Below, piece by piece: positions 25,108 to 34,044 of a DNA stretch of 64,000 bases (the first letter of the stretch is position 1; the number at the start of each line of letters is the position of its first letter). The translations under genes were made by a program, and so were the position numbers. Source of the DNA: Roseicyclus mahoneyensis (GTDB taxonomy: Bacteria > Pseudomonadota > Alphaproteobacteria > Rhodobacterales > Rhodobacteraceae); NCBI RefSeq assembly GCF_003148775.1, contig NZ_QGGW01000004.1, forward strand, positions 328,071 through 392,070, given 5' to 3'. The notes beneath the pieces are model-generated. The model had not been told where the DNA came from, did not search any database, and saw only the letters and a program-made list of their open reading frames with translations.

Positions 25108-26045
25108 CAGGCAAGCCCCCAGGTTCGCAGACCGGCATCGGCCAGAAGCGCGCCGAAGTGCAGGAAAAGGTAATAGAGAGAAAAGCGGAAGAATCGCTTT
25201 TCGACGGCATAGGCATCGGCCTCGGCCTGCGCCTCGGCACGGCGCCAGATGGCCACGGCACCTTTGAGGAAGATGAGGTTCAGCACCAGTGCCGCCGCCA
25301 GATAGACCGGCCCCGCGACCGAGGTCAGCCCGAGGCCCAACGCCACGGGCACAAGGGCGAAGGTGTAGATCAGGATCTGGCGCCGCGTCTCGGCCCGGCC
25401 ATGGGTCACGGTCAGCATGGGCACCTTGGCCTCATGGTAATCCGATTTCATGAACAGCGCGAGTGCCCAGAAATGCGGCGGCGTCCAGATGAAGATCAGC
25501 GCGAACATCAGCACGGCCTCGACGCTGACAGTTCCCGTCGCGGCCGCCCAGCCGATCATCGGAGGAAAGGCACCCGCCGCGCCGCCGATGACGATGTTTT
25601 GCGGCGTCGCCCGCTTGAGCCACATCGTGTAGACGACCGCGTAGAAAAAGATGGTGAAGGCCAGAATGCCCGCTGCCAGCCAGTTGGTCGCCAGCCCCAG
25701 CATCGCCACCGAAATCGCCGAAAGCCACAGCCCCAGCGACAGCGCCTCGCCCGCCGTGACCTTTCCCGAAGGCACGGGGCGGCGCGCGGTGCGGCGCATC
25801 ACGGCGTCGATATCGGCGTCATACCACATGTTCAGCGCACCCGAGGCCCCGCCGCCCAAGGCGATGAAGAGAATCGCCGTGAACGCGATCATCGGGTCGA
25901 CCTGCACAGGCGCGACCAAGAGGCCCACCAGCGCCGTGAACACGACCAGCGACATCACCCGCGGTTTGAGAAGCGCGATGTAGTCGCCGAAACCGGCCTC
26001 GCCTTCGGCTGCTTTCGCGGTGGTGTTTGTGGTCAGGTCGGTCAT
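25107..26045 (-). CDS. ctaB: Protoheme IX farnesyltransferase (heme O synthase)
   Basis: The 312-residue polytopic UbiA-family prenyltransferase has the Asp-rich motif in NMWYDADIDAVMRRTARRP and a second one near RRQILIYTFALVPVALG. It converts heme B to heme O, the step before heme A for the oxidase. Its stop shares one base with the start codon of the CoxF-like gene. Length fits the family. Confidence 0.96.
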   Translation of the reverse strand: MTDLTTNTTAKAAEGEAGFGDYIALLKPRVMSLVVFTALVGLLVAPVQVDPMIAFTAILFIALGGGASGALNMWYDADIDAVMRRTARRPVPSGKVTAGEALSLGLWLSAISVAMLGLATNWLAAGILAFTIFFYAVVYTMWLKRATPQNIVIGGAAGAFPPMIGWAAATGTVSVEAVLMFALIFIWTPPHFWALALFMKSDYHEAKVPMLTVTHGRAETRRQILIYTFALVPVALGLGLTSVAGPVYLAAALVLNLIFLKGAVAIWRRAEAQAEADAYAVEKRFFRFSLYYLFLHFGALLADAGLRTWGLA

Positions 26046-26128
26046 TTAGGGTCTTTGATCTTTCTGGGTGGGCCGGAGGTCTGTGCCGGCCGGCAGGACA
26101 GGCCGGGCAGGACGCCCGGCCGATCGCA

Positions 26129-27022
26129 TCATTCGGCCGAGGCCAGCTCGATGGTGCCAATTGGCGCGCGCATGTCGCCGATGCTGTTGAACGCCTGCGC
26201 CTCACCCGCGATCCATGCGTCATATTCGGCCTGTGTCACGGCAAACACTGTGATCGGCATATAGGCATGGTTCACGCCACACAGTTCGGAGCATTGGCCG
26301 AAATACACGCCCTCCTGCCCGACATCGACCTCGAACCACAGTTCCGCCAGACGGCCCGGAACGCCGTCCTGCTTCACACCAAAGGCTGGCATGGCCCAGG
26401 AATGGATCACGTCTGCGGCAGTCACCTGCACCACGACGGTCGCACCCGTTGGCACCACCATGGCTGTGTCGGTGGCCAGAAGGTATTCGTCGCGGCCATA
26501 GCCGAATTCCGCAAGCTCGTGTTCTTGCAGCATGAAGCTGTCGTAGACGATGCCATGCTCGGGGTATTCATAGCCCCAATACCACTGGTAGCCCGTCGCC
26601 TTGACCACCACATCGGCCTCGGGAATGGTCTGTTGCTTGAACAGAACCGGCAGCGAGAAGGCGCCGATGACGACCAGGATGACCAGCGGCACGACCGTCC
26701 ATGTCACCTCGATCTTGGTGTTGTGGGTGAAGGTCGCGGGCACGGGATTGGCCCGTTCGTTGTGGCGAAAGATCGACCACAAGAGCAGCGCGGTCACGAA
26801 AAGCACGATCACCGCCATGATGACCAGCAAGAAGGTATCGAGCGCGCGGATATCGCGAGCCAGTTCCGTCACCCCGGGCTGAAAGCCCATGGCGCCCGGC
26901 GTCGGCGCGCCGATGATTTCGAGCCCCTCGCGCAGACCGGCGGTCTGCGCTGCTGCCGCGCCGGCGGTCAGGGTTGCACCAATACCGGCCCATAGGCCGG
27001 TCAGCGTCTTGCGAAGCGTCAT
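26129..27022 (-). CDS. ctaC: Cytochrome c oxidase subunit II
   Basis: The 297-residue protein has an N-terminal signal-like region (MTLRKTLTGLWAGIGATLTA), two transmembrane helices (about 55-80 and 100-125), and the periplasmic CuA domain. The copper ligands are in FGQCSELCGVNHAYMP, and the aromatic electron-entry region is GYQWYWGYEYPE. It receives electrons from cytochrome c. No C-terminal heme c domain is present. An in-frame codon at 27157 would add 45 unlike residues, so I use 27022. It heads the cox cluster; ctaD is not in the window. Confidence 0.96.
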   Translation of the reverse strand: MTLRKTLTGLWAGIGATLTAGAAAAQTAGLREGLEIIGAPTPGAMGFQPGVTELARDIRALDTFLLVIMAVIVLFVTALLLWSIFRHNERANPVPATFTHNTKIEVTWTVVPLVILVVIGAFSLPVLFKQQTIPEADVVVKATGYQWYWGYEYPEHGIVYDSFMLQEHELAEFGYGRDEYLLATDTAMVVPTGATVVVQVTAADVIHSWAMPAFGVKQDGVPGRLAELWFEVDVGQEGVYFGQCSELCGVNHAYMPITVFAVTQAEYDAWIAGEAQAFNSIGDMRAPIGTIELASAE

Positions 27023-27159
27023 GTCGGTCTGTCCTGTCGTTCCCGATGTGCCGCCCTGTTGTGGTCGCGGTCGGCATACCGTTGCGTTCTGTCTGAGCAG
27101 GACCATATAGCTGTGGGCGGGCCAAGGCATTTGGTCTAAATGTCTCACCCCCGGCAAAC

Positions 27160-27173
27160 TTGATCCAAATCAT
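27160..27173. promoter_or_regulatory. FnrL/FNR-like site between ctaC and tldD
   Basis: TTGAT-CCAA-ATCAT matches the FNR consensus TTGAT-N4-ATCAA at 9 of 10 half-site positions. It sits 138 bp upstream of the ctaC start and 34 bp upstream of tldD. FnrL controls many respiratory genes in Rhodobacterales. The site is a single-sequence prediction. Confidence 0.45.
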
Positions 27174-27206
27174 TTTGCAATTGCAGCAAACACCCCCGGA
27201 GGCCCG

Positions 27207-28631
27207 ATGTCCGACCCCACCCCGTTCCGCCCCTTCGAGACCCATCTGGACGAGGGCGCGGCCCTGTCGATCCTGCGGGCCGCGACGGAGGGCGCGGAGG
27301 ATGGCGAATTGTTCCTCGAACGCCGCCGGTCCGAGATGCTGCTGTTCGATGACGGCCGGGTCAGGACCGCCAGCTATGACGCCGCCGAAGGCTTTGGCTT
27401 GCGCGCGGTGAAGGGCGAAGTGGCCGGTTATGCCCATTCCACCGAGATTTCCGAAGCGGCCTTGCGGCGCGCGTCGGAGACCGCGCGGCTGGCGATCGGC
27501 GCGGGCGGCGGCATGATGGCCGCGGCCCCCAAGGGCACCAATGCGCGGCTCTACACCGATGCCGACCCGATGGCGGGGGCGGAGTTTGGCGTGAAGCTCG
27601 ACACGCTGGCCGAGATCGACGCCTATGCCCGCGCGCTCGATCCCCGGGTGGTGCAGGTCTCGGCCTCGATGGCGGCATCCCATCAGGAGGTGGAGATCTT
27701 GCGCCCCGAAGGCGGCCGGGTGCGCGACGTGCGCCCGATGGTGCGGCTCAACGTGTCGATCATCGTCGAGGAAAACGGCCGGCGCGAATCGGGTAGCGCG
27801 GGCGGCGGCGGGCGCATCGGTTTGGCGCGCCTGATGGGTCGCGCCCATTGGGAGGGGATCGCGCGCGAGGCATTGCGCATCGCGGTGGTGAACCTGTCCG
27901 CCGTGCCCGCGCCCGCGGGCGTGATGGATGTGGTGCTTGGCCCCGGCTGGCCCGGCATCTTGCTCCATGAGGCGGTGGGTCATGGCCTCGAGGGGGATTT
28001 CAACCGCAAGAAGCAATCGGCTTTTGCCGGTCTGATGGGCCAACGCGTAGCCGCCCCCGGCGTCACCGTTCTGGACGATGGCACCATCCCTGACCGGCGC
28101 GGCTCGATCAGCGTGGATGACGAGGGCACGCCGTCGGCCAGGAACGTGCTGATCGAGGACGGCATCCTCGTGGGTTACATGCAGGATCGGCAATCGGCCC
28201 GGCTGATGGGTGTGGCCCCCACCGGCAACGGGCGGCGCGAAAGCTATGCCCACGCGCCGATGGCGCGGATGACCAACACCTACATGCTGGGCGGCGACGC
28301 GGACCCGGCGGGAATTCTGGCCGACCTCAAGGACGGGATCTATGCGGTAGGCTTTGGCGGCGGTCAGGTCGACATCACAAACGGCAAGTTCGTGTTCAGT
28401 TGCACCGAAGCCTACCGGGTGAAGAACGGCGTGGTCGGCGCGCCCGTGAAAGGCGCGACCCTGATCGGGGATGGCGCGACCGCGCTGCAGCAGATCCGGG
28501 CGATCGGCAATGACATGGCGCTGGACCCCGGCATGGGCAATTGCGGCAAGGCCGGTCAATGGGTGCCGGTGGGCGTGGGCCAGCCGACGCTGATGATCGG
28601 CGGGCTGACCGTCGGCGGGTCGGCCGCCTGA
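27207..28631 (+). CDS. tldD: TldD metalloprotease
   Basis: The 474-residue protein is a U62/TldD family member with the zinc-binding HEAVGH motif (residues 254-259, in LLHEAVGHGLEGDFNRKK) and the Gly-rich C-terminal domain. TldD works with TldE as a heterodimeric protease on unfolded or modified peptides. TldE is not in this window. The start follows a plausible CCGGAGG at about 27196. The gene is divergent from ctaC. Confidence 0.95.
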   Translation: MSDPTPFRPFETHLDEGAALSILRAATEGAEDGELFLERRRSEMLLFDDGRVRTASYDAAEGFGLRAVKGEVAGYAHSTEISEAALRRASETARLAIGAGGGMMAAAPKGTNARLYTDADPMAGAEFGVKLDTLAEIDAYARALDPRVVQVSASMAASHQEVEILRPEGGRVRDVRPMVRLNVSIIVEENGRRESGSAGGGGRIGLARLMGRAHWEGIAREALRIAVVNLSAVPAPAGVMDVVLGPGWPGILLHEAVGHGLEGDFNRKKQSAFAGLMGQRVAAPGVTVLDDGTIPDRRGSISVDDEGTPSARNVLIEDGILVGYMQDRQSARLMGVAPTGNGRRESYAHAPMARMTNTYMLGGDADPAGILADLKDGIYAVGFGGGQVDITNGKFVFSCTEAYRVKNGVVGAPVKGATLIGDGATALQQIRAIGNDMALDPGMGNCGKAGQWVPVGVGQPTLMIGGLTVGGSAA

Positions 28632-28646
28632 TCGCGCGCGGCATCG

Positions 28647-29132
28647 ATGGCGTTTTTCACACCGCTGTTTCGGAGCCGACGCGATGGCGACCGCCTGCTT
28701 GGGGGCGGGCAGATCGTGCTGATCGGGCTGATCACATGGCTTGCCCCGGCCTTGGTCGGCGGATCGATGATCCTGCTGATCACGGTGCTTGGTATGACCA
28801 CATCGCCCGAGCCTGTGGCCGGGGTGATCGGCGCTTATGGCGGAATGCTGGTGCTGGCGCCCTTTGTCGGAATATTTGTCGTTCCTGCAGCGCTGGTCGT
28901 CGGGATGTGGGCGCTGCGTCTGGGCGTTGCGGGGTGGGCAAGCGCCCTGATCGCCGGAACGGGCGTACCGCTGGCGGTTGCGGGGCTGATCGACTGGAGC
29001 GACCAGACCGCCGCGGCCGTCATGGCGGTGATTGCGCTGACCCCGGTGATTGTCCTGCACGTGCTGGTCTTGTGGTCAGCCACGCGGTGGCTGTGCCCGG
29101 ACGCCTTGATCCCACCGGCGGAGGGCGCCTGA
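28647..29132 (+). CDS. Uncharacterised membrane protein
   Basis: The 161-residue protein has about four or five hydrophobic helices (GQIVLIGLITWLAPALVGG, VAGVIGAYGGMLVLAPFVG, AALVVGMWALRLGVAGW, AAAVMAVIALTPVIVLHVLV) and no motif I recognise. It starts 15 bp after the tldD stop, without an obvious Shine-Dalgarno, so it may be co-transcribed with tldD. I cannot propose a function. Confidence 0.6.
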   Translation: MAFFTPLFRSRRDGDRLLGGGQIVLIGLITWLAPALVGGSMILLITVLGMTTSPEPVAGVIGAYGGMLVLAPFVGIFVVPAALVVGMWALRLGVAGWASALIAGTGVPLAVAGLIDWSDQTAAAVMAVIALTPVIVLHVLVLWSATRWLCPDALIPPAEGA

Positions 29133-29222
29133 CAGGGATCTGCGCGCAGTCAAAGTGCAGTTTCAATGCGGTCGCGCTTCGCTGGTAAGGTTCCGTTAAC
29201 CCGTTCGCGCAACCCTGCAGCG

Positions 29223-30413
29223 ATGTGGACCTTGACCGATTCCCTGCTGCCCCGCCCCTCCGGCGCCACCGACTGGAGTGATGACGCGTTTCATGACGCG
29301 CCGGGCACCTACGTGCCCGCCCCTGCGGGCAGCGATGGTGAACGCCTTGCCCGTCTGCGGCTGATCCGGTCACGCCGCGTCGGACCGGCCACCTATCTGC
29401 GGCTGATGGGCGAACATGGCGCGGCGACGGCCGCCTTGCAGGCCCTGCCCGAGATCGCGCGCGCGGCCGGCGTGGATGGCTACACCCCCTGCCCCGAACC
29501 CGTGGCGCTGGCCGAACTCAAGGCCGCGAAACGGGCGGGCGCGCGGATGCTCTGCCTTGGCGACCCGGATTACCCGGAGGACCTTGCCGGGATCGCCGAT
29601 GCGCCGCCCGTGCTTTGGGCCAAGGGACGAACCGAGTTGCTCTGCCGCCCGATGCTGGCGCTGGTCGGCACGCGCAACGCCTCGGCGCTCGGCACGCGGA
29701 TGGCGCGCAGCCTTGCGGCCGAACTGGGCGCCGCTGGCTTCGTGGTGGTCTCCGGTCTGGCGCGCGGCATCGATGCGCTGGCCCATCGCGCCGCGCTGGA
29801 AACCGGGACCATCGCGGTGATGGCCGGCGGCCTTGACGTGATCTACCCGGCCGAGAACACCGATCTGGCCCGCGACATCGGGGCCAAGGGGCTGTCACTG
29901 AGCGAAATGCCCTTTGGCCTTGAGCCGCAGGCGCGCCATTTCCCGCGCCGCAACCGGATCGTGGCGGGGCTGTCGCGCGCGGTGATCGTGGTCGAGGCAG
30001 CGGTGCGGTCCGGCTCGCTCATCACGGCGCGGATGGCGCTGGAACAAGGGCGCGAGGTGATGGCCGTGCCCGGCCACCCGATGGACAGCCGCGCAGGCGG
30101 CGGCAACCTGCTGATCCGCGATGGCGCCGTTCTGGTGCGCAGCGCCGAGGATGTGATCGAGGCGCTGGGGGGGGCGGTTTCGCCACCTGTCAGACACAGC
30201 GCGGCGACGCCGTCCCCCACGCCCGCGCCAAAGGCCCCCGAGGGCGGCGTCGAGGGTGCGATACTTGCCACGCTGGGCGAGACCCCGGTCGCCGAGGATC
30301 AGCTGATCCGCGATCTGGGCCACCCGCCCCGCGCGGTCGCTCAGGCGCTGGCGATCCTCGAAATGGCAGGCCGGATCACCCGCAGCGCAGGCGGCCTTGT
30401 CGCCCGAACCTGA
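29223..30413 (+). CDS. dprA: DNA-processing protein DprA
   Basis: The 396-residue protein has the DprA Rossmann domain (VGTRNASALGTRMARSLAAE, VVSGLARGIDALAHRAAL, GGLDVIYPAENTDLARDI, RRNRIVAGLSRAVIVVEA) and a C-terminal winged-helix DML1-like domain after a Pro-rich linker. DprA loads RecA onto incoming single-stranded DNA in transformation. The ATG at 29223 fits the family better than an in-frame codon at 29166. It lies directly upstream of topA on the same strand, a common Alphaproteobacteria pairing. Confidence 0.93.
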   Translation: MWTLTDSLLPRPSGATDWSDDAFHDAPGTYVPAPAGSDGERLARLRLIRSRRVGPATYLRLMGEHGAATAALQALPEIARAAGVDGYTPCPEPVALAELKAAKRAGARMLCLGDPDYPEDLAGIADAPPVLWAKGRTELLCRPMLALVGTRNASALGTRMARSLAAELGAAGFVVVSGLARGIDALAHRAALETGTIAVMAGGLDVIYPAENTDLARDIGAKGLSLSEMPFGLEPQARHFPRRNRIVAGLSRAVIVVEAAVRSGSLITARMALEQGREVMAVPGHPMDSRAGGGNLLIRDGAVLVRSAEDVIEALGGAVSPPVRHSAATPSPTPAPKAPEGGVEGAILATLGETPVAEDQLIRDLGHPPRAVAQALAILEMAGRITRSAGGLVART

Positions 30414-30462
30414 CGAGGATCCTGGCCCGACACCGCCTCTGCCGCGCGGCAGCCGGAAAATT

Positions 30463-30479
30463 CCTCATTGTAAATGAGG
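30463..30479 (+). terminator. Hairpin between dprA and topA
   Basis: CCTCAT-TGTAA-ATGAGG forms a 6-bp stem and is followed by GGTTTTG. It lies 50 nt after the dprA stop. A separate perfect palindrome (CTGCCGCGCGGCAG) is at 30439-30452. These could attenuate read-through into topA. Confidence 0.35.
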
Positions 30480-30574
30480 GGTTTTGCCCCCATCCCCTGC
30501 CGCATTGACAAGCCGGGGCCTGACCCCACATGGTCCGCCGCCACACGGCCCCCCGGCCAAACAGGAAGTTTTGC

Positions 30575-33349
30575 ATGCCCGTCGTCGTCGTCGAATCGCC
30601 CGCCAAGGCCAAGACAATCAATGGTTATCTGGGCAAGGATTACACGGTTCTCGCGTCCTATGGCCATGTCCGCGACCTGCCCTCCAAGGATGGGTCGGTC
30701 GACCCCGACCAGGGATTCGCGATGGAGTGGGAGATCGCGACCGATAGCAAGAAACACGTAAAGGCCATCGCCGACGCGCTCAAGGACGACCCCATCCTGA
30801 TCCTCGCGACCGACCCCGACCGCGAGGGCGAGGCGATCAGCTGGCACCTGCAAGAGGCACTGACACAGCGCAAGGCGATCAAGGCGGGCATGCCGGTCAG
30901 CCGGGTGGTGTTCAACGCGATCACCAAGACGGCCGTGACCGAGGCGATGAAGAACCCCCGGCAAGTCGACATGGAACTGGTCGAGGCCTATCTGGCACGC
31001 CGCGCGCTCGACTATCTCGTGGGCTTCAACCTTTCCCCGGTCCTCTGGCGCAAGCTGCCAGGCGCGAAATCGGCGGGCCGGGTCCAATCGGTGGCCTTGC
31101 GCATCATCACCGACCGCGAGATGGAGATCGAGGCGTTCCGCGCCCGCGAATACTGGTCGGTCCGCGCCATGCTCGACACGCCGCGCGGCCAGAGCCTGGA
31201 GCTACGGCTCACCCATCTGAGGGGCAAAAAGCTCGACCGCTACGATCTTGCCACCGCCGCCGAGGCGGGGCTGGCGGTGCAGGCGGTATCCTCGCGCGCA
31301 TTGGCCGTGACGGATGTCGAGGCGAAACCGGCCAGCCGCAACCCCGCCCCGCCCTTCATGACCTCGACCCTGCAGCAAGAGGCCAGCCGCAAGTTCGGCA
31401 TGGGCGCGCGCCAGACGATGAGCGCGGCGCAGCGTCTTTATGAGGCGGGCCACATCACCTACATGCGGACCGACGGCATCGACATGGCGCCCGAGGCGGT
31501 TCATGCAGCGCGCGACGCGATCAAGGACCGCTATGGCGCCGAATACGTCCCCTCCGCGCCCCGGATGTACAAGAACAAGGCCAAGAACGCGCAAGAAGCG
31601 CATGAATGCATTCGGCCCACCGACATGGCCAAGGCCCCGGGCGACATTCGCCTGTCGGAAGATGACCAGCGCAAGCTCTACGAGCTCGTCTGGAAACGCA
31701 CCATCGCCAGCCAGATGGAAGCCGCCCGGATGGAACGCACGACCGTCACGGTCGCCAGCGCCGACGCGCAAGTCGAATTGCGTGCGACCGGTCAGGTCGT
31801 GCTCTTCGACGGCTTCCTCAAGGTCTATGAGGAAGGCCGCGACGACGAGGCCGACGAGGACAGCCGCCGCCTGCCGCAGGTGTCCAAGGGCGACAAGCTG
31901 ACCCCTGCCAAGGGCGCGCTTGCAGGCGAATGGTCCAAACTGGCGGCCCAGGATGACGCCGTGATCGACGCAGAGCCCAAGGGCGATCTGCGCAAGGCCG
32001 ACGCGGCGCTTTTGTCCGCCGATGGCGCGGTCTTGGGCCAGCAGCATTTCACCCAGCCCCCGCCGCGCTACACCGAGGCCACGCTGGTCAAGCGGATGGA
32101 GGAGCTGGGCATCGGGCGCCCCTCGACCTATGCCTCCATCCTCGACACGATCGTGGCGCGCGGCTATGTGCGCAAGGACAAGAACCGCCTGATCCCCGAG
32201 GACAAGGGGCGGCTGGTCACGGCCTTTCTGGGCAATTATTTCGGCAAATATGTCGAATACGACTTCACCGCCGATCTGGAAAACCAGCTTGACGAGGTCA
32301 GCGCGGGCGACCGGGCCTACAAGGACGTGCTCGATGCCTTCTGGCGCGATTTCTCGGCCGCGCTGTCGGAAACGGCGGAATTGCGCATCACCGATGTGCT
32401 GGAAAAGATCAACGACGTGCTGGCGCCTCACCTCTTTCCGCCGCGCCCCGACGGGTCGGATCCGCGCGGCTGCCCGGTCTGCGGCGTGGGCCGTCTGTCC
32501 ATGCGCACGGCGCGCTCGGGCGGGGCCTTCATCGGCTGCTCGAACTACCCCGAATGCCGCTACACCCGCCCCTTCGGCCCCCCCAATCCCGAGGGCGAGG
32601 ATGGCACCGGCATCGGGCTGGACGGCAAGATGCTGGGCGTGGACCCCGACACCTCGGAACCCGTGACGCTGCGTGACGGCCGCTTTGGCCCTTATGTGCA
32701 ACTGGGCGAGGCGACCGAGGATAATCCCAAGCCCAAGCGCGCCTCGCTGCCCAAGGGTTGGTCGGCCGAGGCGATGGATTTCGAACAGGCGCTGAAACTG
32801 CTCACGCTGCCGCGCATGGTGGGCGCGCACCCCGAGGATGGTGGGCCGGTCGAGGCCGCGATCGGGCGCTTCGGCCCCTATGTGAGCTACAAGGCCAAGG
32901 AGGCCGCCAAGCCGCTTTACGCCAATCTGCCCGAGGTCGACGAGGTCTGGACCATCGGCATGAACCGGGCGGTGGAATTGCTGGCGGCCAAGGCTGCAGG
33001 GCGCAGCGGGCGCGGGTCAGCTGCGGCCCCGCTCAAGGAATTGGGTGAGCATCCCGAACATGGCGGTCCCGTTCAGGTAATGGCCGGGCGCTACGGGCCT
33101 TACGTCAAATGGGACAAGGTGAATGCGACCTTGCCCAAGGATGTGGAGCCCGAGGCGCTGAGCATGGAACAGGCGGTGGAGCTGATCGCCGAAAAGGCAT
33201 CCAAGGGCGGCAAGGGCAAGGCGAAAGCCAAGACGCCCGCCAAAGCCAAGGCCGCGGCGAAACCGAAAGCCGCCGCAAAGCCAAAGGCTGCCGCCAAATC
33301 CAAGGCTGCGGCAAAGCCCAAGGCCAAGGCCGCCCCGAAAACGGCCTGA
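30575..33349 (+). CDS. topA: DNA topoisomerase I
   Basis: The 924-residue type IA topoisomerase relaxes negative supercoils. The TOPRIM domain begins VVVESPAKAKTI and holds DPDREGE, the catalytic Tyr296 is in HITYMRTDG, and a C-terminal zinc-finger region (CPVCGVG ... CSNYPECRY) is followed by several repeated DNA-binding modules (GPYVSYKAKE, GPYVKWDKV). The last 50 residues are a Lys/Ala/Pro tail of AKPKA-type repeats, presumably non-specific DNA contact. I use ATG 30575, since the family begins at MPVVVVESP. Confidence 0.96.
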   Translation: MPVVVVESPAKAKTINGYLGKDYTVLASYGHVRDLPSKDGSVDPDQGFAMEWEIATDSKKHVKAIADALKDDPILILATDPDREGEAISWHLQEALTQRKAIKAGMPVSRVVFNAITKTAVTEAMKNPRQVDMELVEAYLARRALDYLVGFNLSPVLWRKLPGAKSAGRVQSVALRIITDREMEIEAFRAREYWSVRAMLDTPRGQSLELRLTHLRGKKLDRYDLATAAEAGLAVQAVSSRALAVTDVEAKPASRNPAPPFMTSTLQQEASRKFGMGARQTMSAAQRLYEAGHITYMRTDGIDMAPEAVHAARDAIKDRYGAEYVPSAPRMYKNKAKNAQEAHECIRPTDMAKAPGDIRLSEDDQRKLYELVWKRTIASQMEAARMERTTVTVASADAQVELRATGQVVLFDGFLKVYEEGRDDEADEDSRRLPQVSKGDKLTPAKGALAGEWSKLAAQDDAVIDAEPKGDLRKADAALLSADGAVLGQQHFTQPPPRYTEATLVKRMEELGIGRPSTYASILDTIVARGYVRKDKNRLIPEDKGRLVTAFLGNYFGKYVEYDFTADLENQLDEVSAGDRAYKDVLDAFWRDFSAALSETAELRITDVLEKINDVLAPHLFPPRPDGSDPRGCPVCGVGRLSMRTARSGGAFIGCSNYPECRYTRPFGPPNPEGEDGTGIGLDGKMLGVDPDTSEPVTLRDGRFGPYVQLGEATEDNPKPKRASLPKGWSAEAMDFEQALKLLTLPRMVGAHPEDGGPVEAAIGRFGPYVSYKAKEAAKPLYANLPEVDEVWTIGMNRAVELLAAKAAGRSGRGSAAAPLKELGEHPEHGGPVQVMAGRYGPYVKWDKVNATLPKDVEPEALSMEQAVELIAEKASKGGKGKAKAKTPAKAKAAAKPKAAAKPKAAAKSKAAAKPKAKAAPKTA

Positions 33350-33364
33350 CGGCTGGGCGGGGCG

Positions 33365-33386
33365 CCCGGAAAACGCGTTTTTCGGG
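33365..33386 (+). terminator. Hairpin after topA
   Basis: CCCGGAAAACGCGTTTTTCGGG is near-perfectly self-complementary, 15 nt after the topA stop. A second CCGG-based hairpin follows at about 33387-33408. There is no long T run after either. It probably marks the 3' end of the topA transcript. Confidence 0.45.
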
Positions 33387-33462
33387 CCGGAAAACCCCGG
33401 TTCTCCGGTCGCCGCGGGCAACGTCCACATTTCCCCTTGATCGACCAGGCTCGAGCCATGAC

Positions 33463-34044
33463 ATGAGCGGCATGGATACACGCACCCCCCTCGATTTCCT
33501 GCTGACCCGCCGCTCGGTTCCCGTACGGATGCTGTCGGCCCCCACTCCCGACGACGCGACGCTTACGCGCCTGCTGACCGCCGCCGCCCGCGTGCCCGAT
33601 CACGGCAAGCTCGTGCCCTTCCGCTTCGCCGTTCTGCGCAAGCCCGCCGTGGACCGGCTGGCCCGGATCACGCGCGAGGTTGGAACAGATCAGGGGCGCG
33701 ATCCCGACAAGCTGGCAAAACAAGCCGCGGCCTTCGACGATGCGCCGATGACGGTCGCGGTGATCTGCACGCCGCGCGAAGGCACCCCCATTCCGGTTAT
33801 TGAACAGGAACAGACCGCGGCGCTGGCCTGCCTAAGCCTTGTGAACGCGGCCGAGGCGGCAGGGTTCTCGGGCCATTGGCTGACCGGCTGGATGGCGCGC
33901 GACCCCGATTTCCTGCGCGTGGCCTTTGGGATTGAGGCGCCGCAATCCGTGGCGGGCTTTGTGCATCTTGGCACGCCCAAGGGTCAACCCGCCGACCGGC
34001 CCCGGCCCGATCTCGACGCGATCACCGAGTGGATCGACACATGA
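33463..34044 (+). CDS. Nitroreductase family protein (YdjA-like)
   Basis: The 193-residue flavoprotein starts MSGMDTRTPLDFLLTRRSV and has the FMN-binding RRSVPVRML block, VPDHGKLVPFRFAV, and AAEAAGFSGHWLTGWMARDPD. Length and motifs match the small YdjA branch, which reduces nitro- or quinone-like substrates with NAD(P)H. The next gene overlaps its stop (ATGA), so it is coupled to the CysZ/EI24 protein. Confidence 0.87.
   Translation: MSGMDTRTPLDFLLTRRSVPVRMLSAPTPDDATLTRLLTAAARVPDHGKLVPFRFAVLRKPAVDRLARITREVGTDQGRDPDKLAKQAAAFDDAPMTVAVICTPREGTPIPVIEQEQTAALACLSLVNAAEAAGFSGHWLTGWMARDPDFLRVAFGIEAPQSVAGFVHLGTPKGQPADRPRPDLDAITEWIDT

Noticed and set aside
26568..29060. An 830-codon minus-strand frame opposite tldD and into ctaC
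   Set aside because: It is antisense to tldD, which has the full HEAVGH motif. The antisense product is rich in His, Arg and Gln with no family match.
29190..29206. GTTC-N9-GTTC upstream of dprA
   Set aside because: The spacing is 9, not 7, so it does not fit the alphaproteobacterial LexA box.
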